DNA of 64,000 nucleotides from Gonium pectorale (lineage: Eukaryota; Chlorophyta; Chlorophyceae; Chlamydomonadales; Volvocaceae), in NCBI GenBank assembly GCA_001584585.1, contig LSYV01000071.1, positions 236,309-300,308 on the forward strand, given 5' to 3'. Position numbers and translations under genes: made by a program. Shown here one piece after another: positions 12,325 to 23,949 of this stretch (the stretch's first letter is position 1; every line of letters begins with the position of its first letter). A model generated the notes under the pieces. The model was not told the DNA's origin. It saw only the letters and a list, made by a program, of their open reading frames with translations, and ran no database searches.

Positions 12325-12433
12325 AAAAAAGAGAAACCTGCACAGAAAGAGGGAGCCCGCCTCTACGGCCATACACGCCCGAAGGCGTGACGTTTCCAAT
12401 AGGGCGGGCGGGTACAGAGCAAGACATGTGACG
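12325..12433 (+). repeat. dispersed repeat family A, copy 1 (full)
   Basis: Begins with an A-run followed by GAGAAACCTGCACAGAAAG and ends near CAAGACATGTGACG. It contains the shared core CTCTACGGCCATACACG plus a hairpin CACGCC-CGAA-GGCGTG. The copies at 29475 and 39289 are nearly identical. Confidence 0.85.
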
Positions 12434-12616
12434 GTCGAGAGAGGATAATGAAGAAGAAAACGGGTCGCGTGACAAGAGGGGAGCTGCACGTTCATCTTGA
12501 GGTCCACCTTGGCTCTTCCTCATGCGGTTGCAATACGGAGAAAGGCATAGATCGCCGAGAGGCATATCGCTTATGGACGAGTAGAGAGGCGGGGCGGCGT
12601 ACTCGGCATCAGTTCC

Positions 12617-12621
12617 TTACA
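12617..12621 (-). terminator. TGTAA polyadenylation motif, Fcf2 gene
   Basis: Minus-strand TGTAA about 380 nt downstream of the Fcf2 stop codon at 12998. Assigned by position. Confidence 0.4.
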
Positions 12622-12997
12622 CGCCCACCTGTCCACCGGACATGTCCATGCAAGTAGCGCAAGAAAGCTGCCATAACGGCAGCTCCGGGTGTCCAAACGC
12701 CAGGTGCACCACTTTACCGGTATATGCAAGCACGGTACATTGGGTCTGAGGGCTGACTCAAAATGTGTTGGGAGGAAGTCCAGGCTCCAGGGACCCGTTT
12801 CTGGCTTTGGCGAGCCATGATCTTCAGGAGGGAGGTGCTGCAAACCCAGACACGGATGGAGACATACATAACTTTGGAATATACGTTGCCAAATCTCCGG
12901 AAAAAAAACTGTATCGTAAAAGCGCAACACATGCTGCAGCACCCTGCCGTCCACCCATGCTGCCGCTCCTCGCTCGTCGCCACCAGGATACAGCATT

Positions 12998-15380
12998 CTA
13001 GTGCTTGGGCCGCTTGGGCTTGGCCTTGTCTCGCGGCATGTCCGTCTTCCGCTTCTTAACCTTCTGGTGCTTTGTGGCCGCCTCCTGCAGCTTGGTGTAG
13101 CGCTTCTTCCGCACGGCGCTGACGGCCGGATCCGCCAGCAGCTCATCCGTGATGCTGGTGCCGCGCTCTCGGGCCGTAAGGCGGCTGCTGTAGAAATCCT
13201 GCGGGTTGTCCATTACTGTGCCAATCTGGAAGTGCTTGGGGAACTTGGTATCGTCAAAGCTCTGCGGGGTTTGTCCGAGGGGAGAGCGAGGGGTTCAGAC
13301 GCGCGGATTCAGTCACCGCCAGCGCCACCAGTATGCTGTCCACGTAACACTGCTAAACATATGGCAGATACGCGCAGTAAAAAGGCGGATGGAACAAAAG
13401 TGTAACGAGTTGCGTCCTCAAAGCGCACGCACTATCTGACTGCGCGAATGTCAAGTCTGCACTGCGCGTCGCACCTTATAGAAGCGCTTTGGGTCGTATG
13501 CCCCCCTCAGCCGCAGCAACCGCAGCTCCCGCTTCACGTCGTCCGTAATCTTGGTGGCGGGCAGCTCGAACCACCGCTTGGCGTCCTCCCTGCTGCTTCC
13601 CGCAGCGGACTTGACGCGTGGGGGCGCCAGCAGCTGCAGAGCGATGCACACACGGGGAGCTTGACACTGTGAGCTCATGTACATCACATCAGTAGTGAAG
13701 CATGCAGGGCTGGGAGCGGGCCCCGGAGGCAAAGTGTGGTACATGGCTCTAGCTGCAAGAGCTCAGGAAACCCTCGTCGCCCCACGCTTGCGAAGGGCTT
13801 GCCTAATAACGCGATGTAGTCCCAGCTTTAGTGGAGGGCCATAGTGGGAGGCTGATGGCCCCCCGTGGGTCAGGACACCAGTTGTCAGGCCGGAGCATGG
13901 CCAGCGGCGCCGCAGCACCACCCCACACAGGTCCTTTTAAGCCGCTGAAGTAGGGCACTACCCCACTGTGTCGAGGGCGCACCAGGCTATGCGGCTACAA
14001 CACATCCTAAGCATGATACCAAAGCAGGTGACATGATACCAAACCAGCAATAGAGCATTGGGAATAAGAGCGAGCCCCCCAGCCGCAAACTCAGGTAGCG
14101 CCAGTCGCGTCACGGCTATCACAAGCCAAGCGACGCGCTATAAAACCTGTGTGCCCATTGATGTGGTGTAGTCCCAGCTTTAGTGGAGGGCCATAGTGGG
14201 AGGCTGATGGCCCCCCGTGGGTCAGGACACCAGTTGTCAGGCCGGAGCATGGCCAGCGGCGCCGCAGCACCACCCCACACAGGTCCATTTCAGCCGCTGA
14301 AGTAGGGCACTACCCCACTGTGTCGAGGGCGCACCAGGCTATGCGGCTACAACACACCAAAATCATGGTACCCCGCAGAGCAAAGCGGGGCCCACGGCAT
14401 GCGCCGCACGTCTCGTCCGCAGGCCAGGTCAAGGCTGCCACCCACGACAGATTGCGTTGCGTACCTGCTTTGCGAGCCCTTTCTCCTTGTCGGCGCCGGT
14501 GCCGGGGGCCAATCGCTGCGGAGCCTTGACGAGCTCTTGCGGCTGCCGCACCTCGGGCTGCCAGCGGATGGCGTTGGGGTCGCTGGAGAGCCCGAGCTTC
14601 CGCCCGGAAGGCCCCGCCTCCGGTTCGAGCGGTGCCGGCGATGGCGACGCCTCCCTGCCGCCACCCCGTGCGCGAAGGGCTGCCCGCAATGAGGACGCGA
14701 GCGTGTCCATCAGGTTTGGCCCCAACAGGTCGTCGTCATCGTCGCTGCCATCACTTCGGTCGCTGCATTCAGCCCCCGGCACCACGGCACCCCCGCTGCG
14801 GCCACTGGTGCTTGGCTCCTGCGATGGCTCCGTGTGCTGCACGGTGCCTGGCCCAGCGGCTGCAGCTTTGGTAGCATCCGCTGCTTCACCCGCTACCTCC
14901 ACAGCCGGTGCTGCATATTCCACTGCTGGATTGCCCTCTCCTGGGGTGAAACAGGGATTAAGGGGCGGGCCCTTCAGTCGTCATTCGGGTGAAGGGGGGA
15001 ACGAGCGCGACTGACCTCAAACCACTGACCTCCTGCAGAGGCAACTTTTGCTTGTTGCCCTTCATGGTCCTTGCTAGCAGCTTGCGGCGTAGGTTGTGGT
15101 CGACCTAATCAAAGTTAGGTCTCGTCGTCAGCCAATGTTCGCTCACGGCTTGGATCCTCTGGTTCGCACCAGAAGACGCGGCTTTTCTGGGCGTATGATG
15201 AGCAGTATCCTCCTCTATGGGCTCGAGTGACGTCCTCGCAGTGCCCCGCTTCGCCGCCGCGCCGCCGCCTCGTCCCCTTCGAGAGGTTGAACGGACCTGC
15301 TGAGAAGATGTGCTAGGACCAGTGTCTTGAGAACCGTCCTGTGATCTAGTTCGTTGGCTGCTCCGGCGCGTAGTCACCAT
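12998..15380 (-). CDS. Fcf2-domain pre-rRNA-processing protein (DNTTIP2-like)
   Basis: Exons at about 15380-15147, 15069-15030, 14940-14465, 13633-13475 and 13261-12998 join in frame to 390 aa. The N-terminal two-thirds is low-complexity: Arg/Ser/Thr-rich at first, then an acidic patch (DRSDGSDDDDD). The last 140 residues match the Fcf2 domain: KRWFELPATKITDDVKREL, LLRLRGAYDPKRFYK, then FPKHFQIGTVMDNPQDFYSS. The protein ends in a very basic Lys-rich tail typical of nucleolar proteins. Known of the family: Fcf2 is an essential nucleolar factor in early pre-rRNA cleavage for the 40S subunit. The second, 40-nt exon was inferred because it is the only piece found that restores phase between exons 1 and 3. 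The 831-nt intron (13634-14464) carries a 190-bp duplication. Confidence 0.85.
13815..14004. repeat. 190-bp duplicated unit, copy 1, in an Fcf2 intron
   Basis: Begins TGTAGTCCCAGCTTTAGTGG and ends at GCGGCTACAACACA. Copy 2 lies 352 bp away in the same orientation with only two or three mismatches, so the duplication is recent. No open frame. Confidence 0.9.
14167..14356. repeat. 190-bp duplicated unit, copy 2, in an Fcf2 intron
   Basis: Direct repeat of 13815-14004. The difference seen is CCTTTTAAG in copy 1 against CCATTTCAG here. Both copies are inside one intron, between exons ending GLAKQ and beginning LLAPPRV. Confidence 0.9.
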
Positions 15381-16379
15381 CCGTTACGGCCAGAAAGCTT
15401 ACAAGAGGCAGGTTGCAGGTAAGGAGTAATGGTAACCCGCTGGTCGATTGGCACTGCTTTAATACGGAGCAGCTATGGCCTTTTATGGCGGTCGTACGGC
15501 GCGGTATTAGCTCGGTCGTACGGCACGGGGTTGCACGTGTATGTATCGTATCTCACCATATCCAAGCCAGGACCCGCCCAGGGGAGAGGGGAGGAGGAGA
15601 AAAGCGGAGGATCGTCGACATGCCGCTCGATCCTTCAACCCGTCCCAGTATCTCCGTTACCTGGTCCGGGAAACGGTCCTTGCCGAGGATCGCCCCAAGG
15701 AGCCGTGCTCGGTCAAGGCGATGCCGGCGGTCCCAACTTGCATATCCTACAGTGTATTCCAGGATAGGTCAGCAGAGGCATAAGCTTACAGCCCCTCGTA
15801 GTCGGGCACTACCGCCAACGCCCCAACCTCCTGCCCGCTGCACACCAACACAATGATGCGAGCAGTCGGATCCCTCCTGCGATGATTCCAACGCTTTTGT
15901 TATGTACGTTTTTGTGGTTCACGCACATTGATAGGGACACGTTATCCGTGGCAACGTGTAAATAACGCCTGCCATGGCGGCTGGGCGGCAACGTGTAAAC
16001 CCGCCACAGCCACAACACATCCTAAGCGACGCGACGACAAGTAATAAACTTGGGCTAACCCCCTATGCGGCTTGCGCGTTGGAAGCCAGAAATTATACGC
16101 TTGACGTATCCCAAGCGTGAATATAGTTAAAAGAAAGCAATACCAGCCTACAAAAACCTACGTCTAAGCGCCTGGCGTAACCGATCCGTGAAGCCGGTTG
16201 CGACCTGCCCCTGCGTGCGAAACTGCAATTTGCAGGATTCCGAACAAGCGCACTGCTCCACTGCTCCACCCTGCCTGCATGACACTGCACACACAAGATC
16301 TCATCTTCCTAGCCCTCCTTCCACCACCCCTGGCGCAGCCTCGCCGCGCCGCCCCTGCCGCAGCCACGCGCCCCACGGC
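15381..16379. other. intergenic between Fcf2 and the MAPKKK
   Basis: No recognised gene. A plus-strand open frame (15541-15783) contains FNPSQYLRYLVRETVL, which reads like protein but has no known motif and ends quickly; it may be a retroelement scrap. A minus-strand TGTAA near 15786 is a candidate end for the kinase transcript. The sequence ACAACACATCCTAAGC near 16010 also occurs at 13996, next to the Fcf2 intron repeat. Confidence 0.45.
15786..15790 (-). terminator. TGTAA polyadenylation motif, MAPKKK gene
   Basis: Minus-strand TGTAA about 590 nt past the kinase stop codon at 16380. Assigned by position. Confidence 0.4.
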
Positions 16380-19300
16380 TCATGCGCCGCCACGCTGCCG
16401 CCGCGCGCGGGCGCCCACCTCCTGCTGCTGCTGCATGACCGCCGCGGTTGGCCGCAGCTCCTCCCAGGCGGCCATGGTGGCCAGGATCTGGCTAAAGGAC
16501 GGCCGCTCGCGGGGGTCGTCCGCCCAGCAGGCGTGCATGAGGGACGCGACGGCGGGGTCCAGGTCCTTGGGTAGCTCCATGCGCTCGCGCTTGTTGCCCA
16601 CAGCAAAAACAACCTGCGCGGCAGCGGCCGGGAACAGAAACTTCCAGTCGCATTTTCTGCAAGATAGCGCAAGAGGCGGGCGGGTAGGGCTAACAGAGAA
16701 GGTGCGGCAGGATGGCGCGCTGTGGGCAGATGTCCCGCCCCTGGCGCCGGAGGGGACACGTGTGTGTACGAGGTTCCGAGCGTGGCAAGAACCCGCAAGG
16801 GAAGCGCGCACGACGGCCAAGCCCTAGCCGTTCCTTGCCCTCCGCCTGCGTACCTGCATGGGCGCCAACGACTCCCAAGGCTCCCGTCCCGTCACCAGTT
16901 CGTACATGATGACTCCGAAGCTGAATACCTGCACGCGGAAAAGCGGCGGTGGGGGCGTCAGGCACAGGTGCTCCCAAGCAGCACGTCAATACAGACTGTA
17001 TGAAGGCAATATCCAGCTGAGGGGCAACCATTAACGGCTGAGGCACCCGAATCATCCGCCCGACTCACATCGCTCTTCTCGTCGCACGCCTCGTTGCGCA
17101 AAATCTCCGGAGCCATCCACGCGGGGGACCTGCGGATTTACGGGTGAGGGGTGGCGCAGCGGGGCGCATTCAGAGGTCCTGCCACAACCGGCGTTTTGCT
17201 TTCTGTGATCTTCCGGCCAGAACGGCAGCCAAGAGCATCCCACATGCAGACCCACTGTCCCTGCCTCGCTCGCTCACCCGCCCTGCGACTTGTTGGTGAG
17301 GAAGGTGTTGAGCTTGAGCCGCGAGAGGCCGAAGTCGCACACCTTGACCGTCCAGTCCCGGTCGACCAGCAGGTTGGGCGACTTTAGGTCGCGGTGCACC
17401 AGCACGGGCCGACAGTTGTGTAGGTACTCCATGCCTGCGGCACATGAGCGGCACGAGGTACCGGAACGGGGGGGGGGCACACCGCAGGTTGACTTGGGAG
17501 CTCTACAGAACTTACAGCCTTGTCGCTGCAAGGAGCCGACCGCTCCCCCGTGCGCGTACAGCGCTCGAGCCAAGGATGCGCACAACGCGGCCCACGGCAG
17601 CGCCCGCCGTCTCTCCCACCCACTCAACCACCGGCCCAGTCCATGCGTTGCCTCACTGCGCGGGTGCAAGCTCCCCCTCACCTCCCACCACACCGGCACG
17701 CGCACGCGGCCTCCCCAGCCCCTCACCGACGGCCCAAGCCCCCCACACTCACCCTTGGCGATGTCCCGCGCCATGCTGAGTCGCCTCTTGGGCCCCAGGT
17801 GCACGTTCGGGTCCTTGAGCAGCCGGTACAGCGAGCCGTTCTGCACGTACTGCGTCACGATGGCCAGCTCGTTGGGCCGCGTGACGGCGCCCATGAACAG
17901 CACAATGTTGGGGTGGCGTAGCTTGCTCATGATGATTACCTCGTCCCGAAACTCCCGGATCGTCTCGGCGCACACGTTCTGCTCCAGCAGCCGCTTGATG
18001 GCCACCTCGGTGCCGCGCCACGTGCCCCGATACACCTCGCCGTAACTGGGAGGAGGCGGGGCAACGGGGTGGGTGACCCGGCTCGACAGGGAGGACAGTA
18101 CGTGGGGATGACGCAAGGATGCGAAGATCTGGCAGAGAGGGAAAACTAGAGCGGCCAATGACCGTTTAAGGTCTTGAAACGCAAGAAGCATCGTCCGGCA
18201 TAATAGTCAATCCGCCTGTTGACTTCCCGTCAACAGCCCGTCCCTCGCACACCTGCCGAAGCCGATGCGCTGCCCAAACGTGAGCTCCTCCGGGTTGATC
18301 TCCAGGTCCCGATAGGCGCTGGGCAGCGGCATGGAAATGGACACCGACGGCTGCAGAGCCAACGGGCCCGCGTCGGCCCCGCCTGCACTGCCGCCGCCGC
18401 CAGTACCGCCATGCGCCGCCACGCCGGCCACGGCCGCCGCGAGCCGCTGCTGCGACGGCAACGTCATCTCGTGCGACAGGTCCGACGGCCGCTGCTGGTG
18501 GGGAGCCGGCAGCGCCAGCTGCGGCCCCGATGGCGCCAGCGCAGGCCTAGGCCGCGCAGCCCCTGATGCCGGCGCCCCAAACCGCGGCCCGGGCCCAGAC
18601 ACCGCGGCACCAGAGTCTATCAGCTGCGTGCTGACCACGGTGTGTGTGGTGGTGGAAACCATGGAGACCGGCCCACCCAGGCCCATACCGGCGCCCGGCC
18701 CCATGGGTCCCCCGACATGCCCCTGAGGGCCCAGTGGGAACATGAATGGCGGCTGCATCATGTACTGCTGCTGCTGTGCCGCCGCCATCATGTGTGGGCC
18801 CATCATGTGCGGCGGCAGGCCCCAAGCGTTGCCCCACTGCGCCGCAGCGGCAGCCGCCTGAGAGGCATCGAAGCCCGGCCGCCAGGCGTATCCCTGTNNN
18901 NNNNNNNNNNNNNNNNNNNNNNNNNNNNNNNNNNNNNNNNNNNNNNNNNNNNNNNNNNNNNNNNNNNNNNNNNNNNNNNNNNNNNNNNNNNNNNNNNNNN
19001 NNNNNNNNNNNNNNNNNNNNNNNNNNNNNNNNNNNNNNNNNNNNNNNNNNNNNNNNNNNNNNNNNNNNNNNNNNNNNNNNNNNNNNNNNNNNNNNNNNNN
19101 NNNNNNNNNNNNNNNNNNNNNNNNNNNNNNNNNNNNNNNNNNNNNNNNNNNNNNNNNNNNNNNNNNNNNNNNNNNNNNNNNNNNNNNNNNNNNNNNNNNN
19201 NNNNNNNNNNNNNNNNNNNNNNNNNNNNNNNNNNNNNNNNNNNNNNNNNNNNNNNNGGCCGGGATGCCCCGCGTGCGGCCCGAACGGCCCCGCTGGGGCA

Positions 19301-22300
19301 CCGTTGCCGCCCATTATACCCGCCGCCATCATCGCCTGCTGCATCTGCGCCGGCCCCAGCTGACCACCCTGCATGTAAGCAGCAAGCAATTGTTGCTGCT
19401 GCTGCTGCTGTGCCGGGTGGCCTGGGTCCATGGGCCCGAAGAATGGCATCGGCCCCTGCATCCGCTGCTGTTGCAACTGCTGCTGCCCCTGCTGTAGCTG
19501 CATGTGCTGTGCAGCGCCGACGCGGCCGACGGAGGTGTCTGGGCGGCCGTTTCCTGAGGTGCTGCCGGCGGTGTTCGCCGCGAGGCGCATGCGCACCAGC
19601 TCCGGGGTGATGTCCTCAACGCCCAAGCCCGCCGAGCTGCCCGTCTGCTGCCGCTGGTACGCCATCCGCTGCGGCGCTGGCGGCTCGGCGGCCCCCACGT
19701 TGGTCTGCGACACGCGCGGCGTGGTGTCCCGGCTGTTATCGCTGCTGGGCACCTCGACAGTGTAGCGAGCCTGCAAGAGATGCGCCTGGCTGCCCGACGC
19801 ACCGCCAGCGCCGTGTTGGTGGCCGCCCGGAGGCGTCGAGTCGCGCGCGCCGCTACCGCCACCGCTGGCGCCGCTTGCCGTGTTGAATGGCGACAGATCG
19901 GCGAAGAAGGCCTGCGAATCCCGCTTGCCGCCCTCCTTGGCGGTGGACGCGTCACGCCGGTTGCCGCCGCTGTTACCCACTCCCGCCCCGCCCGCCGCCG
20001 CCGCGCCAAGCAGGAAGGGAGTCGAGGAGGAGGGCGAGGGCGCCTTGCTGCCGCCGCTGCCGTTCGCCGCATCGCCGGCCTTGCCCAGAGGAGTGAAGAG
20101 GCCCGCCTGGCCGGCTCCACCTGTTGGCCCCGCCGCAGCACCGTTCCCAAGCATATGCTGAGGCAGTCCCGAGTCTGCGCTAAGGGCCGGCACCGACCGC
20201 ACATGGTGCGGAGCGCCGCCGGTCGCTTGCGCAGGCTGCTGCGCCTGGAGCTGCGACGGTCCGTTGGCGACATTGGGGCCGCTCGCCACGCGCGGCAGCT
20301 GGTGCTGGTGATGCGACGATGAGCCCAGCCCCGGAGCCGCGAACGCCGAGGCAAGCTGCGGCGGCAGAGACGGACCGTGTGGCTGCGCCGCGCCCAGCTG
20401 CATGGCGTGGAAGGGCGAGGCGGACCGGGCGTCCGGGGGGGCCTGTTGCCGCTGAGGCTGGTGCTGGTGGCCGGGCAGCTGCGGGTAGCTCCCCGGAAGC
20501 GGGTTGCTTCCCGCGCCGCTGACTCCCAGGCCTGTCCCCGATGACGGCCCGCTGGCGGTTGAGCCGGGGGGCCCGCTGCCGGTCTGCGCGCCCAGACCCA
20601 GCGACATGCCGGGCACCAGCGCAAAGTTCAGGAACGGCGACGCTGCCGTCACTCCCGACACGCCCTGCGCCCCGGAGCCTGCCAGTGCCGCCCCGCCAGC
20701 CGTGGTGGCGGCGCTGGAGGCGCTTGGCAAGGGTGGGCCGGAGTTGGTTACGGTGGTTCCAGACGCGGAGCTGGCCCGGCTCGCCTCCGTGGCCGAGCAG
20801 CGACTGAAGAGGCTGCTTGATGAGTCCGCGGCGGCGGCAAGCTGTTGCGCAGCCAGCGCGGCACCCGCACCAGCCGCCTGCTGACTGAGCGGGCTGGGTC
20901 CAGGCAACGCATGTGGCTCCTTGATGCGACCAAAGCTGTTGGAGAACTTGACCCAGCCATTCTGGTCCAGGGAGACCTGACGGTTGTGGAGCAGGACATT
21001 GCCGCCCGCGGCATGAGGGTGAGGTCCCGTGGGCGTGGAGCTGGGCTCTGGCGGCGCCGGCTCGGGCAAGGAGTCCTCCGCACTGCCGGTCCGCCGAGGC
21101 GGCGAGTCGAAGCGGATGAGGTCGCCGCCCGAGGCGCCGGCCTCGCTGCCCCCCTGCGAGGAGCCCAGGTCCAGCATGGAGCGCGCCTTGCTGGGAAGCC
21201 CCCCTGACCCACGGGACGATATAACCGCAACAGCCGACTGTGCATGGGCAGCAGCAAAGCCCGAGGATGGCGGCTGCGGTGGTGCAGAAACACCCGTGCC
21301 CGGCTGCTGCGCTGCCGGCGCGGACAGCCCAGGCGCCGCTGCGGAAGCCCCGGCTCCGCTCGGAGCGCGCCCCGACTGCCCTGGGGCGGCCAAGGGCCCC
21401 GGCCGCGCCGCAGCTCCGACTGGCGCCGCGGCGGCGCCCTTGGGCTTGTCGGTGATGATGAACTTGACGCGACTACCTGCAATCGCCGGCCCGCTGCGGT
21501 CGCTGTGTCCCTCCTTTTGGCCTTGCCCCAACGCCCAGCCGGCGCCGGGCCCTTGCAGCACGCCGCTGCTGGGCACTGACGAGCTGTACACGCCGGTCGG
21601 GCCGGCCGCGACCGAAGGTGCCAGCGCGTGCGGCCGCTGCTGAAGCCCACGCGGGCTGCTCTGCGCGCCCGTGGCCGGGGCCGCTGACCCTACCAGGTCC
21701 ACGCCCGGCCTTGCTGAATGCGACCGCCCGCCATGCACGGAGCCGTTGGTGCCGGTTGGAGCGCTGCCCACGGGAGAGCCGACGGGCGCCGTGCCCGCGC
21801 GCACCGCCGCGACCAGGCCGCCGCCGGCTGAAGTTGCCTCCACCAGCGTCCCGCCCTTTCGCCAGCTGTCACTCCCTGCACGTCATCATGCCTCACATCA
21901 ATCCTTTCTGTAAACATGTAGAGCCTGACGCCGTTCGACGCCATTCTGACGCAGTTGAAATGCCGCAGTGGAAACACCGGCAGCTAGCTCAAGACAGTGA
22001 GACTGCGGCCACATGCCCTGTCCCCGCACCACTCACTCGCTCGTCGCTCCTGCTTGACCCGCTCAAACTCCTGCATGTTCATCAGCCTGCCCGGCTCGTG
22101 CACTAGGTCCACGATGTACTCGAAGCCCTCCAGGCACACCACCACGTTGGCCGCGGCGTCCGAGCCGCACAGGGCTGCCCCGCGGATGAGGCGGCATTGC
22201 AGCTTGCCGCCCACGTCGGCGAGCAGCTTGAACAGCAGTGCGCGGTGCCGCGCAGCGCCCACCTTGAGCGAGCACAGAGGTACGACGGCCGACCTGCAGG

Positions 22301-23520
22301 GATGCAGTGCATGCACAGACAGCGGACCCTCATGCGCAGAGACGATGCGAAACACATTGCAGCTCCCAAATGTGTTGAGGGGCACGAAAGCGGGTCAGCA
22401 ACTGAAGGCTCGGCATCCATAACGCCTTGTCTCTGAAGGGACCAAACGGCAAAGGGACAAGGCGACAAGAGGCGTAAGACCGAGCTGTCCGTGCTGCCCT
22501 GCAACACATGCCAGCCTCGCAGGGGCGAAAGGACTCACTGGTTGTTCCGCTTCTCAGTGTCGCTGGCTTCATGCCAGAACAGGTCGAGCGTGTACTCCTG
22601 ATCGTAGGTGCCCCCAAGGCTCTCGCACACCATCGCAGCCACGACCTGACGGGGGCCGATAAGCGGACAAGTGATTTGAGCACTGCCCCATTGCAGGATG
22701 TGTTACTCCCGAGATGAGCCCTTCCCGACAGGCGCAAGGCAACGGGCGGGAGCAAACACGGCAGGCATTACCTCAGGCAGTCTTCCCCCGCTGTCTCTCA
22801 ATTCCCCAGACACGCTGCACGCATACCGTACCTTGATGCGAGAGCGGTCATCCTGAGGGTTAGCCCTCGCCATTTTGTCCGCCACCCGCGTCTCCACCTT
22901 CAGTAGCCCATCGTCCAACCCGTGATCCACAACAACGACCTGCAGTGTTATACCGCACGGGATGAAACACGTCATAACTCTTTGGTTGACACCGCGGCGG
23001 GCCGCTTCCCTGGGTACCCCCGCCCGCCCTGCCACGCGGCGGAGCTACACCCACCTCGCGCACATCTCCCTCAGCGATGCGAACGCGGCGCAACTGGTCC
23101 AGTGACGGGAACTCGTTGTCGTCGCATATCTCGGGGTAATCACCGTAGATGTCATAAAATCCGTCGGTTATCACCTCGCCGTAGCCAAGGCTGCAAGGCA
23201 AGAGGGCCGTGCTACGTTCTGAGGGACATCTGGCGAAGGGGGGCTCTCGATAGTAGCAATGCCGGTTAACAACTCCCAGGTGTACGCGACAGGCGCTCCT
23301 GCCGAGGCACCAATTCTCACCATTGATCCCTCCAGAACTTGTGGGAGAGGGCCTGCCCAGGTTTCGTTGCGGGCGCCGAGTTCGAGGCAGGTCTGTTCTG
23401 CCTGCTGTTCGCCTGCTGCTCCGCGGCGCTCGCGGCCAGCGCGAAGCTCAGGGCCGGGTCCTCTGGAGCGGCTTGCGGCAGCTGAGATGCGTGCGGGGGG
23501 ACGTAGACCGCCTGACGCAT
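16380..23520 (-). CDS. EDR1/CTR1-type Raf-like MAP kinase kinase kinase
   Basis: Exons at about 23520-23321, 23190-23055, 22939-22832, 22645-22539, 22293-22037, 21875-18253 (gap inside), 18045-17753, 17434-17278, 17129-17069, 16928-16854 and 16613-16380; roughly 1,700 aa. The N-terminal EDR1 domain is clear (DQ|C split by an intron, then LGYGEV, DGFYDIYGDYPEICDD, CLEGFEYIVDLVHEPGRL). A linker of about 1,200 aa rich in Gly/Ser/Pro/Gln follows in one exon. The kinase domain has SYGEVYRG, VAIKRLLEQ, HRDLKSPNLL, DFGLSRLK, SPAWMAPE and VIMYELVTGREPW, so all catalytic elements are present. Family role: Ser/Thr kinases of plant-type stress and hormone signalling. The start is MRQAVYVPP; an identical-style start survives in a duplicated copy near 36.8 kb. 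The frame on either side of the N gap disagrees by one base. Confidence 0.9.
18898..19256. other. assembly gap (359 N) inside the kinase coding exon
   Basis: A run of N within the Gln/Gly-rich linker. Upstream codons end in PFGPHAGHPG and downstream ones resume at QGYAWRPGFD in a different frame, so the stated gap size cannot be exact. Confidence 0.99.
19398..19520. repeat. CAG/CTG triplet runs encoding polyglutamine
   Basis: Interrupted CTG repeats on the plus strand encode Gln-rich tracts on the minus strand (QQQQQQQ at 19398-19411, plus QLQQGQQQLQQQ nearby). They lie next to the N gap, and such repeats may explain the gap. Confidence 0.8.
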
Positions 23521-23949
23521 TGGTAGGATATGGAGAGGGCGAAGAGAGACGTCCCCGCCCCTGTCGCCCTCGTCGCCTCTGCTGAGGCCTGCACCTCTCA
23601 CTGACGTCCTCTTGCACAATAGTACGCCCACAATAGCGCTGCCTGCTTGCTTGAAAAGGTCCCTGGCAGGGCTCATCCGGGCCTACGCGACTGGTTTGGT
23701 GTGCGATGTGGGGCATGCATGCACTGGCTCACGTATTGCCAGTGCCATGGGCTGCCCTTGCTGCGTCGGCGGCGAGCAAACCCAGGAGGGGAGAGTGCAA
23801 GGATGCAAGTCCCAGGAATTGTAGTTGTACACAGAGAATGATGTTACGGTTCAAGCCCTGCACTGCTGTTTGGACAACGCTGGCGCTCGGCTGGCGGAAT
23901 GGTGCCCTGCACCCTGCGCCGAAGCTGGTGCCGGACCAAATGCCCCTTT
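23344..23949. repeat. duplicon source: MAPKKK exon 1 plus upstream DNA
   Basis: This segment holds most of exon 1 of the kinase and about 430 bp upstream. It is closely matched at 36666-37142: near-identical for 23637-23949 and about 90% across the exon. A weaker copy of the exon part lies at 27470-27612. Confidence 0.9.

Larger units (their letters stand above)
11267..12997. other. intergenic: PDHB promoter side, stem-loop cluster, repeat copy
   Basis: No supported gene. Features are a cluster of inverted repeats (11942-12093), one copy of dispersed repeat family A (12325-12433) and the probable 3' UTR of the Fcf2 gene, with TGTAA at about 12617. Confidence 0.6.

Noticed and set aside
18642..19610. 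Long plus-strand frames opposite the kinase linker exon (18642-19610 and others to 22106)
   Set aside because: They are antisense shadows of a GC-rich coding exon, partly made of N, with no domain.
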